A DNA stretch of 29,490 bases from a virus. The DNA is taken from the IMG/VR virus record IMGVR_UViG_3300025413_000094, positions 1 through 29,490 of that record; one strand, written 5' to 3'. Shown piece after piece: positions 6,719 through 14,631 of the stretch (its first letter is position 1; the number at the start of each line of letters is the position of its first letter). Position numbers and translations under genes: made by a program. The notes under the pieces are model-generated. The model did no database searches. It was given only the letters and a program-made list of their open reading frames with translations, and had not been told where the DNA came from.

Positions 6719-9307
6719 TCAATAACTGTCTGTGTTGCCAAGAGTTTGATCGGTGTCACCATTATGGACATTACCACTCTTGATGATTTTACGGTTTAAC
6801 TTACGAAGAACTGATTTGGCAGGAATGACATTGCCATAAGCATCAAGATGTGCTGGAACAATGACTGGTGCTTTTTCTGCTGAAGTCACATCTTCTTCGA
6901 TTTCATCTAGTACTGATGGATGATGTGCAAAACCACCTTGCATCTTGATTCCAAGATCTGCTGCTGTAAATGTCTGACCAATACCAGCAGCATAAGCAAT
7001 GTTGAATGCTTCGTCAAGATTCTGACCTGGTGTAGCTTTCTTTAGAATTTTGACCAACGAATCTGTACCGATTAGACGATTCTCTGGCTTGTTTGGATCT
7101 ACACCATCTGATGCTTCAAGAACATTCTTTGAGATTTCTTGTTCTCTGTTAGCAGCCGAAGCAGGATCAGTAGGCTTTTTAGTACGTTCAACATTCTGAA
7201 TCTTGTTACGGGCAGTCTGACCGCGAGCAACACCCTGAACTTTAACACGTGAATCAGTATCTTCCTTCAGACCTTTCTTATGCATTACTACATATCGTTC
7301 ATCGTTTGAAAGCATATCCTTGAGTTCTTTGTTGTATTTACCTTGATCTCGCTTTGGGCTTTTTTCTTTATCTGCCTCAACTGAATTATAATCTTTATCT
7401 GAACTGTAATGTTCATCTTCAGTTGGCTTCATATGAAAAGCTTGTTTAGTCTTAGGATCGTATCCATGCACATGAATTCGTGGGTGTTTGGCTGCTTTAT
7501 CCCAAACTCTTCTAGCACCAGCTGACTGATTCTTTGATGAAAGAATCTTATCATGCTTTAGAACTAGATGTTGGTAAAGATGATGTGCACCAGGTGAATG
7601 TTCATTACCCACTAGTGTATCAACTTCTTCAGCATTATTTTTCTTAGGCCAAGTTGTTAAAACTGTATTCACTTCTTTTGTTTCTGGGTGAGTAACTCTA
7701 TAGATATGCTTATCGGCTTGTACTTTGAAATGAACTTCATGTCCGCCCGGTAGAGTACCGATCATCTTATGACCAGATCCTAGTTTTTTACCTAGAGTTC
7801 TACTCTTGAGTTTATCTGATTTAACAATATCGTTCTGAAAAACTTCATCTAGTTCTGTTTCTTCGTTCTGATGCTTGAAGTACTGAACTTGCTTTTCACG
7901 TTTTTCAGCACCTTCTCTGGTAGGATAAGTACCGAGATTCTTACCAGTTGACTTTGAAACTAGACGATAACCGCCCTTTACTTTAACAATGTGTTCATCT
8001 AGCTCAGTTTCTTCATTTACATAAGTTTCGTTGTTGTGATAGAAACTAGCACGGCTGCGCTTATTTTGACCCTTTCGAGTCCAACCCATTCTACTAAAGC
8101 CATTCTCATGCTTATATTTTCTATCTAGATGGTCTTCAAGATCTTTCTTTGAAATGTTATGATTTGACCAATCTTTAATATGCTGATGAATATCACCAAG
8201 TAAAGCACCCTTTACTTCTTTACCAGCAGATGTTTCATATCTGCCGACCATTGCATTTTTAATGTGATGATCTAGTGAATGATTAGCTTCCTTTGATTTT
8301 TTCTGAGCCTGGCGCATTGTATCAACTCTTGCACCAATATCATTACCAGGAAAATATGATTCATTTGTTACACCGAATGCATGTTTTTCAGCTGCCTTCT
8401 TGAATGGTAGACCGAAGTACTTAACTCGACCATGCTTGTTAGAAGCTTTCCATGCGGTTTGTTTAGTTTGACCTTTTTCAATTTGTGGCTTTACATAAGG
8501 TGTATTCTTTGATTCATCAACTGATTCTTGAGCCGCTTTTAGTGCTGCATCAGTTGGGGCGCCTTTTGACCCCGGTTTGCGCATGTGTTCACCTGAACCC
8601 GCTTTAATTCTTTCTTGCTTAGCGTGAATGTTATCCCACAGACCACGCTTTTCGTGCAAATCTGCATCTTCATTAAAATAAGTCTTACCTTGATTGATGT
8701 ATGAGTTTACACGAGCAAATGCATACTGTGTAGAAGATACATTAAGATCTTCGGTCCAGGCATCAAGACCACGATTATAGACTTCACCTAGGATTTCTAG
8801 ATCGATATCTGACTTATCTGCTTTCTTAACAAGACCTCTAAACTCTGAGCTATTGACATCAAGATCTTCACCGAACTTGCCATACTGAATAATAGGTGAA
8901 CCTTTAATATTAGTACCGCCTTTTGCATTACCTGCTGCTTCACCTTTAGAATTCTTAGTTGGTACTTTCTTACCACTTGAAACAATAGGATTATCTGAAC
9001 GTTCACCAGTTGACCCACTATTGCCAGGTGCTGAATCACCAAAATATTCAACGAACATAGAGTTTACAGAATTAGATTCAGTGACAAGTGTTTTACTGAT
9101 TCTATTCTTGTTGATAATTCTTTGAGCTACTTCGTTAATTAGATCTTCTTTCCTAAGTATAACTTTATCTACATCAACACTTTCATCTAGTTGTTCCTGA
9201 AGCTTTGAACGAACAATTTGTCTTGCTTGTGCATAAGCCGCATTCTTTAGGCGCTGTTGTTCATCTAATTTGTGTCTGTAGTTTTCAATAATTGTTCTTG
9301 TGCTCAT
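6719..9307 (-). CDS. Large modular head-associated protein, possible processed polyprotein
   Basis: I start at the ATG at 9305-9307 (MSTRTIIENYRHKL), which has AGAGGA upstream. The frame stays open to 9403 but without a good ribosome site. The 862-residue product is a string of modules: a helical N-terminus, a G/S/N-rich linker, a GLWDNIHAKQERIKAG...RKPGSKGAPT module common in T4-like phage proteins, and a short GGYRLVSKSTGKNLGTYP module. A domain near 7440-7860 bears QSAGARRVWDKAAKHPRIHVHGY, weakly like GNAT-type phage proteins. Modules are separated by EETELDE linkers. L-x-E is the T4 gp21 prohead-protease consensus, so cleavage into pieces is plausible. Function unknown. Confidence 0.7.
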   Translation of the reverse strand: MSTRTIIENYRHKLDEQQRLKNAAYAQARQIVRSKLQEQLDESVDVDKVILRKEDLINEVAQRIINKNRISKTLVTESNSVNSMFVEYFGDSAPGNSGSTGERSDNPIVSSGKKVPTKNSKGEAAGNAKGGTNIKGSPIIQYGKFGEDLDVNSSEFRGLVKKADKSDIDLEILGEVYNRGLDAWTEDLNVSSTQYAFARVNSYINQGKTYFNEDADLHEKRGLWDNIHAKQERIKAGSGEHMRKPGSKGAPTDAALKAAQESVDESKNTPYVKPQIEKGQTKQTAWKASNKHGRVKYFGLPFKKAAEKHAFGVTNESYFPGNDIGARVDTMRQAQKKSKEANHSLDHHIKNAMVGRYETSAGKEVKGALLGDIHQHIKDWSNHNISKKDLEDHLDRKYKHENGFSRMGWTRKGQNKRSRASFYHNNETYVNEETELDEHIVKVKGGYRLVSKSTGKNLGTYPTREGAEKREKQVQYFKHQNEETELDEVFQNDIVKSDKLKSRTLGKKLGSGHKMIGTLPGGHEVHFKVQADKHIYRVTHPETKEVNTVLTTWPKKNNAEEVDTLVGNEHSPGAHHLYQHLVLKHDKILSSKNQSAGARRVWDKAAKHPRIHVHGYDPKTKQAFHMKPTEDEHYSSDKDYNSVEADKEKSPKRDQGKYNKELKDMLSNDERYVVMHKKGLKEDTDSRVKVQGVARGQTARNKIQNVERTKKPTDPASAANREQEISKNVLEASDGVDPNKPENRLIGTDSLVKILKKATPGQNLDEAFNIAYAAGIGQTFTAADLGIKMQGGFAHHPSVLDEIEEDVTSAEKAPVIVPAHLDAYGNVIPAKSVLRKLNRKIIKSGNVHNGDTDQTLGNTDSY

Positions 9308-9344
9308 GGCGTCCTCTAATACTAAAATAGCCCCTCGATCGAAA

Positions 9345-9464
9345 TCAAGAGACTCGTGAATACTTTTGGTTAAGGCTAAGAAAACTTGTTTCTCCGACAA
9401 CATAGTCTAGCTTGGGAGAAGAAACGTGAGTGTCGCGGGTTGGTACTACTTTTATTCTTTCCAT
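9345..9464 (-). CDS. Small ORF, 39 aa, upstream of the large modular protein
   Basis: ATG at 9462-9464 with AAGGGA seven bases upstream, downstream of the late-promoter box at 9527-9534. The product begins MERIKVVPTRDTHVS and ends NQKYSRVS. It ends just before the start of the 6719-9307 gene. I do not recognise it. The good ribosome site and promoter placement are the only support. It could be a short leader peptide or part of an untranslated leader. Confidence 0.35.
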   Translation of the reverse strand: MERIKVVPTRDTHVSSPKLDYVVGETSFLSLNQKYSRVS

Positions 9465-9526
9465 CAGAGTTTCCCTTAGGCTTATCTGCTACTAAAACGG
9501 GTTTGCCTTAGCCTTAACCGTAATGT

Positions 9527-9534
9527 TATTTATA
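9527..9534 (-). promoter_or_regulatory. T4-type late promoter TATAAATA
   Basis: Perfect minus-strand late box in the 9308-9639 gap, directed at the 39-codon ORF (9345-9464) and the large modular protein gene. No -35 element is needed for T4 late promoters. Confidence 0.7.
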
Positions 9535-9545
9535 AGAATATAGTT

Positions 9546-9593
9546 TTATGCTTTTTGGTTGATAATAAGATTTACAGTAGTAGGCGCAGACAT
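9546..9593 (-). pseudogene. 15-codon remnant ORF, possibly the 5' end of a lost structural gene
   Basis: Placed between two late boxes, ATG (9591-9593) with AAAGGGA upstream opens MSAPTTVNLIINQKA and then stops. This start resembles the N-terminus of a T4-like structural family of the form M-A-x-P-x-T-V-N-L-x-I-N-Q, as I remember it. It could be what is left of a deleted gene that kept its promoter and ribosome site. It may also be a chance short ORF. Confidence 0.25.
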
Positions 9594-9611
9594 GGAAATC
9601 CCTTTTATCTT

Positions 9612-9619
9612 TATTTATA
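9612..9619 (-). promoter_or_regulatory. T4-type late promoter TATAAATA
   Basis: Perfect minus-strand late box just after the stop of the 9640-10728 fibre-like gene and 19 bases before the 15-codon ORF at 9546-9593. The box at 9527-9534 follows 85 bases later, making a tandem pair. Confidence 0.65.
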
Positions 9620-9639
9620 ATGACATTGCTATAGTTGGC

Positions 9640-10728
9640 TTAAACAATAGCAGTGACAAATGTGTTATATGTATTTCCATCTAAACAAAAGTACTTTACA
9701 TACATTAAATTGTGTGTACTTAAGTAAAATGACTGACCACCAGTTGCTTGTGTTCCTGATCTTAGACTATGATTGAACTGTTGAGTACCACCAATATTAT
9801 TAAAAATGAATAATTCAATTGATCTACCAGCACCTGAACTTAGATTCTGAATGTTAGCAGTCAATGTTCCAGCATTAGTATGCACATGAATAATATTATC
9901 AGAAGCAAAGTCAATTAACACAGTATTCGATATAGCGGCATCAATTCGTACATTTGGTGCTTTGTATGCAGTACTTTGTGTGGTGTTATCAGAGAACGTA
10001 ATTGTTTTGTTATTAGCCATAACCATGCTTCTGCCAATAACAAGGTTGGCAGAAGCCACAGGACTACCAAGTTTGAAATTGGCTGAATCATTTGATGAAT
10101 CAATAGTATCACCATAGATTTCTATATCACCAACTCTAATTCCATTGGCACTACCACTAACGACCAACACACTATTAGATACAGTAAGTGTAGCGGTATT
10201 AGATGTAACAGCATCTACAAGACCAAATGATTTACCAGAAGCAAGAATAGTATTACGATTCAGCACCAGATTGGCAGTCGAATCGGTTAAGCCGATCTGA
10301 ATATCAACTCCACCAGTGGCACTCTCAATAGTATTATTAACAAACTTTAATTGTCCAACCTGAAGTTGATTTGCACCATCAATTTGAAGAACACCATTAT
10401 TAACTGTCAAGGCAGCATTTAATGCAGCATTGCTTTGATCTTCAATGTATAGTGTGCCCGGACCAATATGGACAGATGACCATCTATTGGATGTATTACC
10501 CAATGAATAGATATTATCAGTTGCTGGAATAATATTAGTATTCACTGCTAAAAGATCAACTTGGTTATAGATATTAATATTAGCGCCCATAATATTCCCT
10601 AATGTGACTGGCAATGGATTTAAATTACTTACAGGATTGCCATCAACTGTTGCTATCATTCCTAGTTCATATAGTGTCTTACTATTCTGCTCGACCTTCT
10701 TTTGTTGGTCGATTCTCCACTGTGCCAT
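9640..10728 (-). CDS. Fibre-like virion protein
   Basis: 362 residues, rich in N, T, S, A, V, I and G, with a repeated beta-strand pattern. Near residue 75 it has DNIYSLGNTSNRWSSVHIG, a motif common in tail-fibre and long-fibre proteins. The rest reads as repeating units (TLTVSNSVLVV, NLVLNRNTILA, NLVIGRSMVMANN) ending in a more aromatic C-terminus. The repeats suggest a trimeric beta-helical shaft. The C-terminal tip (SFYLSTHNLMYVKYF) may be a receptor- or glycan-facing part. It starts one base into the upstream CTS protein's stop. Confidence 0.7.
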   Translation of the reverse strand: MAQWRIDQQKKVEQNSKTLYELGMIATVDGNPVSNLNPLPVTLGNIMGANINIYNQVDLLAVNTNIIPATDNIYSLGNTSNRWSSVHIGPGTLYIEDQSNAALNAALTVNNGVLQIDGANQLQVGQLKFVNNTIESATGGVDIQIGLTDSTANLVLNRNTILASGKSFGLVDAVTSNTATLTVSNSVLVVSGSANGIRVGDIEIYGDTIDSSNDSANFKLGSPVASANLVIGRSMVMANNKTITFSDNTTQSTAYKAPNVRIDAAISNTVLIDFASDNIIHVHTNAGTLTANIQNLSSGAGRSIELFIFNNIGGTQQFNHSLRSGTQATGGQSFYLSTHNLMYVKYFCLDGNTYNTFVTAIV

Positions 10729-11042
10729 TATTTAGTACCTTTACCTCTTGTCGCTCTACCTGCTCTACCTCGAGTTCCTAACTGATCTGATTTCGCATCG
10801 GCACTATCAAGTGTAGTCTGATCATCGTCTCCATCAATATCATCATGCATACCAGTATGATAATCTACCATACTTTGGACGGTAGAAGAAACTTTAGATT
10901 GGTCAGCGATATTATTGGTAGCATAGTTGCTATAATCACCACCAGGAATACCAGTGACATTACCAACACCTCTAATACCTTCACCGCCACCAAGTGAATT
11001 GGTAGGTGCATCTTCACTTAACCAAGCTTTAAAAGTTTTCAT
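10728..11042 (-). CDS. CTS-leader protein, Asp/Gly-rich, unknown
   Basis: Start at the ATG at 11040-11042, overlapping the previous stop (ATGA). The 104-residue product starts MKTFKAWLSEDAPTN, a T4-type capsid-targeting leader with a predicted cut after SE. The rest is low complexity: a Gly-rich segment (GGGEGIRGVGNVTGIPGG), an acidic patch (HDDIDGDDDQ) and a basic Arg/Gly tail (GRAGRATRGKGTK). Such a basic tail could bind DNA in the head. No enzyme motif is seen. Confidence 0.65.
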   Translation of the reverse strand: MKTFKAWLSEDAPTNSLGGGEGIRGVGNVTGIPGGDYSNYATNNIADQSKVSSTVQSMVDYHTGMHDDIDGDDDQTTLDSADAKSDQLGTRGRAGRATRGKGTK

Positions 11043-11317
11043 GATTCTACCTTTGCTCCAGCACGCCATTGCTTACAGGACCAGTAACGAGCTTTAGTCT
11101 TTGGTCCGGGATTGGTGTCACAGTGGTGTCTAGCTCTAAATGACTTACGGCGTGCAGGATCGTCACGCTTAATTTCCATATTTGGATCACCAAAGCGGAC
11201 AGTCTTGATATTACCTGTCTCGGGATTCTTCACATCAACAGCAAACTTTTTAGGGCCGCCTGGTGTACGATGAATCTTACCAAGACTTTCTTCTATAAAC
11301 TGATTTAAAGTTTTCAT
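11039..11317 (-). CDS. CTS-leader conserved phage protein (TPGGPKKFAV family)
   Basis: 92 residues. The leader MKTLNQFIEES is followed by a core I recognise as widespread in T4-type phages: RTPGGPKKFAVDVKN, RFGDPNMEIKRDDPARRKSFRARHHCD and GPKTKARYWSCKQWR. Conserved Cys/His residues (HHCD, SC) might bind a metal. The protein is very basic, consistent with DNA association. It lies in the packaged-protein operon, with its start overlapping the stop of the 11314-12882 gene. The biochemical function is not known to me. Confidence 0.75.
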   Translation of the reverse strand: MKTLNQFIEESLGKIHRTPGGPKKFAVDVKNPETGNIKTVRFGDPNMEIKRDDPARRKSFRARHHCDTNPGPKTKARYWSCKQWRAGAKVES

Positions 11318-12882
11318 CTTTTGACCTTAATTTTACCTGCCATTAGACCTACGCGAGTGCGATCCATTAGGCTTTTAGCTTCTTTATCAGAAAAATTTGG
11401 ACCTACGTGTTTCTTAAATGTATTTATGTCACCTTCAGCCGCGGCTTGACGCATTTTTGTTCCAGATAGACCATGTGAACGATTTTCATCTTTAGGTAGA
11501 TGCACATGGACTTCGTCGAATTTATGACCTTGAAGTTCTGGAATCTTTCCATTCTCTACTGAATGTTTGAGACCTTCTGCAAACTTCTGGCGATCATGAC
11601 CGAAGTGAAGATGAAGAATCTTTTTACCAGTAGCAGGCATACTTGCATAAGCCTTAGCAATAGTAATGCCTGGAGACTTTACAGTCTGGAAATCAACTTT
11701 ACCCCCAGACTGCTTATTGGCAATATCTTCACGTTCTTTATCTGAGAATGCATCTGACTTACCAGACAGTCCAATAAACTTCTTGCCATGTGGTGCTGCA
11801 TCCATTGAGCCACCAATATCCGTGTGGTGACCCATGTGTGGAAATGGTGAAGCGCCTAGATATGAGACATGGACGTGATGTTCTTCTTCTTCCTTGACTG
11901 GAACGCAGTTAGGAACTTCCTTACCATTCTTTTTCTTTTTACCAATCATCTCATATCCCTTCCAGCAGGGATCATTCTTCATGGCTTCATTCACTGTATC
12001 ATGCACACCAAGATGCTTACGCATGTGAGCTAGAGCAGGACCATTATCAAGTCCTTTTATCTTAGCTGTCGCACCTTTGAATTTATCGTAGATTGCCTGA
12101 TGCTGTTCTTTTGGAATGTGCTTCTTAATGAGTTGTGTGACACCCTGGAATGAATGGATCTTATCGTGATCGGCATTAGCACCGAATAGCTTCTTGGAAA
12201 TTTCATGTGGGTGCTGAACACCTGGATCATTCTCATCGGTACGTGAACGAAGTCCGTGTGTAATCGAGAACTTATGAGTATCACCACCGACAGCATTTAG
12301 AAGAATCTTGTGATGAGCACCTTTAATGCCTGCCTTGGTGTCTTCCCAGTTTGAGCCGTGAAGGAATCTTGAAGCTTCTGAACCTGGATGATGAACACCC
12401 TGGAAGTCGAACTGGTGATGTTCACCATTCTCATGCTTCATTACAGCAGAGATTTCATTACCGTGTTTCTTAGTTCCGACAACTGTATACTTACCAAACT
12501 TTTTACCTGCGGTAAGATGATCAGCAAGTTTTTCTTTATGCTCTGGTGTCACCTGAGTGTCAACGTCACCGATCATTGGCTTGTGCTTAGCAAACTCGGC
12601 GTGAGTTACATGATGTCCCATAAGGTCATGAGTTGACCCAGTATAAGCAGTAGCATCATGGAGACGTTGGTGGTCTTGCCCGAAGAGATGCTCACCATGT
12701 TCTTTATGGAAAGTATCCGCCATGGAAGTAAGTGCATGGTGAATATCTGAACGAACCTGGTGTCTAGTTCCAGCAGTTACGGGAAATGGTGCAGCAGAAG
12801 TCTTCTCACCCTTAGGTTCATTAGGATTTGTTGGTACCGATATGTTACCACCTTCAGTGATAAACGATTTGAATCTTAGCAT
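11314..12882 (-). CDS. Two-domain nucleotidyltransferase-like protein with capsid-targeting leader
   Basis: 522 residues. The leader MLRFKSFITEGG resembles T4 internal-protein leaders. Domain 1 (about residues 40-300) has YTGSTHDLMG and KPMIGDVDTQV, a G-S ... D-x-D pattern as in pol-beta-type nucleotidyltransferases. Domain 2 (about 325-520) has PFPHMGHH (an HxGH motif), LHFGHDRQKF and HGLSGTKMRQAA, matching the HxGH and S-x-T-K-x-R signatures of cytidylyltransferase/NMNAT-type enzymes. The substrate is unknown. If packaged, it would enter the cell with the DNA. It is coupled to the ligase-like gene at 12882-13841. Confidence 0.7.
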   Translation of the reverse strand: MLRFKSFITEGGNISVPTNPNEPKGEKTSAAPFPVTAGTRHQVRSDIHHALTSMADTFHKEHGEHLFGQDHQRLHDATAYTGSTHDLMGHHVTHAEFAKHKPMIGDVDTQVTPEHKEKLADHLTAGKKFGKYTVVGTKKHGNEISAVMKHENGEHHQFDFQGVHHPGSEASRFLHGSNWEDTKAGIKGAHHKILLNAVGGDTHKFSITHGLRSRTDENDPGVQHPHEISKKLFGANADHDKIHSFQGVTQLIKKHIPKEQHQAIYDKFKGATAKIKGLDNGPALAHMRKHLGVHDTVNEAMKNDPCWKGYEMIGKKKKNGKEVPNCVPVKEEEEHHVHVSYLGASPFPHMGHHTDIGGSMDAAPHGKKFIGLSGKSDAFSDKEREDIANKQSGGKVDFQTVKSPGITIAKAYASMPATGKKILHLHFGHDRQKFAEGLKHSVENGKIPELQGHKFDEVHVHLPKDENRSHGLSGTKMRQAAAEGDINTFKKHVGPNFSDKEAKSLMDRTRVGLMAGKIKVKR

Positions 12883-13841
12883 TACTTTTTACTCCCGAAG
12901 CGACCACCCGCGGCTTTAGCTTGTTTGAATTGTTCTGATGTGATTTTGAAACGAGGTGCTGCCGGATTAGCACTAGATGGATGAACCACTAGACCTTCTG
13001 ATCCGCTACCCCACTTATTCTGAATACCAAGTTTACCAATGTGTGCAGATACCTTAGCATGAACACGCTTCTTGATATCATTAAACTTGTCAACTTCTGC
13101 CAACTTGGCTTCTTTATTCTTTGGTGTAGTACGTGAGTTGATAAGCTCGTGATTCAGACCATGGAATTGTTTTACTTCATCAGCAACATCGACATGGCCT
13201 GGTTTGTGGGCAATCTTGTCATCATCAAACGTAATCTTAGAATCGGAAAGATGCTTCTTAAAGTGTTCTGTATCGTGGCCTTGATTTTCAGGTAGTTTGG
13301 AATGAATCACAAACTTACCGAGACCGCTTGGCTTCTTATAGGAAGTGTGAACGAACTTGACCTCGCCTTTATGTTCACTAGGACGAGCAAGAGCATTGTT
13401 GAATGCTTCGCCTTTGACAACAACTTCTTTACCAGTCTTCTTATGTTCGGAAGCTAGATGAGCCTGAAGTGGTTTGTTAGCATGAAGTGCTGCATGGAAC
13501 TTTGCAAATGCTTCAGGTGCAGTAGGTTCGTAAGGCTTTCCAGTCTCTTGAGCTCTACGCTTAGCACGTTCGATGTGTCCTTGTGCAGTACGAATCTTTT
13601 CGTCACCAGATCCAGAATGCTGTGTATAGAAGCCATGCTCGTCATGACCCATCTTAAAGGTCTGACCGTCGGTCTTCTCAGTCACATCATTAATATGAAC
13701 TTTACCACCTTTGGTAAGATGATGAAACTGTTCGGTGGACAGCGAAGGAGTATCGTTACCCGCAGCAGTCTTAGTTGAGTAAAGATGAGGAAGCCCTTGA
13801 CGGATCGAAGCTTCAGTAATGAATGATTTAAAGTTTAGCAT
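12882..13841 (-). CDS. Ligase-like covalent nucleotidyltransferase with capsid-targeting leader
   Basis: 319 residues starting MLNFKSFITEAS, a capsid-targeting-like leader with expected cleavage after TE. Next comes VHINDVTEKTDGQTFKMG, where K56-T-D-G is motif I (KxDG) of ATP-dependent DNA/RNA ligases and capping enzymes, K56 being the candidate AMP-accepting lysine. Near the end, SEGLVVHP resembles motif IV (EGxV) and RFKITSEQFK motif V. The order and spacing fit the adenylylation domain, with no clear C-terminal OB domain. It may seal or adenylylate a nucleic acid or protein. The start overlaps the upstream stop (TAATG). Confidence 0.7.
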   Translation of the reverse strand: MLNFKSFITEASIRQGLPHLYSTKTAAGNDTPSLSTEQFHHLTKGGKVHINDVTEKTDGQTFKMGHDEHGFYTQHSGSGDEKIRTAQGHIERAKRRAQETGKPYEPTAPEAFAKFHAALHANKPLQAHLASEHKKTGKEVVVKGEAFNNALARPSEHKGEVKFVHTSYKKPSGLGKFVIHSKLPENQGHDTEHFKKHLSDSKITFDDDKIAHKPGHVDVADEVKQFHGLNHELINSRTTPKNKEAKLAEVDKFNDIKKRVHAKVSAHIGKLGIQNKWGSGSEGLVVHPSSANPAAPRFKITSEQFKQAKAAGGRFGSKK

Positions 13842-13993
13842 TAGTCGCCACCTCCAGATGAACCAGATTTGCCAGGAGGCAATCTACGAATTGTGCCGTC
13901 AGCCATTCTGATTGACACATTTTTAATCTTTTCAGGTTTACCTGTAGCATCTCTTACGGTAAGACCTTCTTTAAATTCTGCAAACGTTTTCAT
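13841..13993 (-). CDS. Small CTS-like protein, 50 aa
   Basis: A 50-residue protein beginning MKTFAEFKEGLTVRD, a leader related to its neighbours', followed by KNVSIRMADGTIRRLPPG and a G/S tail (GSSGGGD). ATG (13991-13993) overlaps the HAD gene stop (ATGA), and its stop overlaps the next start (TAATG). The beta-hairpin-like core (ADGTIRRLPPG) is seen in small head proteins. Function unknown. Confidence 0.65.
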   Translation of the reverse strand: MKTFAEFKEGLTVRDATGKPEKIKNVSIRMADGTIRRLPPGKSGSSGGGD

Positions 13994-14595
13994 CGTTTAA
14001 TAACCTTGGTAGTCCCGTCAGGCTTGACAAAGTAAGCTTCAAATGTAACACCTGGATATTCATCTGTAAGATCCAGAAATGCCAAAAGATTACTCATTGC
14101 ATCATCATATAGTCGGGCTCGAGTGTAATTTTTAGTATTTATATATTTCCGAAATATGACTTTTTTAGCTTCAGCACTAGAATCAATACCTAGATTACCT
14201 GCACGTTCTACATGCATTTCATCGATAGGAATTCCATGATCTCGGAAAGTCTGAAGAAATAGTTCTTTATCATCAAAATCCGCTCGAGCAGTACAAATAA
14301 TGGCTCGTGAATGAGGATTATTCTTGGCTTTAACTACAGCTTTAGCCTTTTCGATCATTCGGACTACTGGGACAGAAGTTAAACGAAAAACTTCGGCGGA
14401 TCGAAATTCGCCGAAGTCGTAGGTTTCCCCATGTTCACGCTGATATGTGTTGAATTCTTGGTTGTTAAGTTTTCGTATCAACTTTCCCTCTTTCATCACA
14501 TTGACTTTTGCAGTCGTATGGAAGAGAGTCTCGTCAATGTCGAAAATCGTAAGTGTACCAGTGCCTTCAAATTCTTTAAATCGTTCATCTACCAT
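13990..14595 (-). CDS. HAD-superfamily phosphatase-like protein
   Basis: 201 residues with all HAD motifs: motif I FDIDETLF (D19, D21), motif II T102 in IICTARAD, motif III Lys near residue 144 (SAEAKKVIF), and motif IV RLYDDAMSN (D164, D165). The cap region is small, as in polynucleotide-phosphatase-type HADs such as the T4 Pnkp phosphatase half, but no kinase domain is attached. Substrate unknown; nucleic-acid end repair would fit the ligase-like neighbour. The near-consensus promoter upstream would place the transcript start at about the ATG, so the mRNA may be leaderless. Confidence 0.8.
   Translation of the reverse strand: MVDERFKEFEGTGTLTIFDIDETLFHTTAKVNVMKEGKLIRKLNNQEFNTYQREHGETYDFGEFRSAEVFRLTSVPVVRMIEKAKAVVKAKNNPHSRAIICTARADFDDKELFLQTFRDHGIPIDEMHVERAGNLGIDSSAEAKKVIFRKYINTKNYTRARLYDDAMSNLLAFLDLTDEYPGVTFEAYFVKPDGTTKVIKR
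14136..14143 (-). promoter_or_regulatory. Possible intragenic late promoter TATAAATA
   Basis: A perfect late box on the minus strand inside the HAD gene, about 145 bases before the run of capsid-targeting-leader genes (13993-10728). Those genes should be needed late. It could also be chance coding sequence, since it falls inside codons. Confidence 0.4.
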
Positions 14596-14601
14596 ATAAA
14601 A

Positions 14602-14630
14602 AGTATAATCATTACCAAGAAAAATGTCAA
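14602..14630 (-). promoter_or_regulatory. Strong early-type promoter for the HAD gene
   Basis: Minus strand: TTGACA (14625-14630), 17-bp spacer, TATACT (14602-14607). This is one mismatch from the full sigma70 consensus. The expected transcript start is about 14595, the first base of the HAD ATG. Confidence 0.7.
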
Positions 14631-14631
14631 T

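Noticed and set aside
9308-9403. 32-codon N-terminal extension of the large modular protein
   Set aside because: No ribosome site before the ATG at 9403. The ATG at 9307 has AGAGGA, and the extension overlaps the 39-codon ORF.
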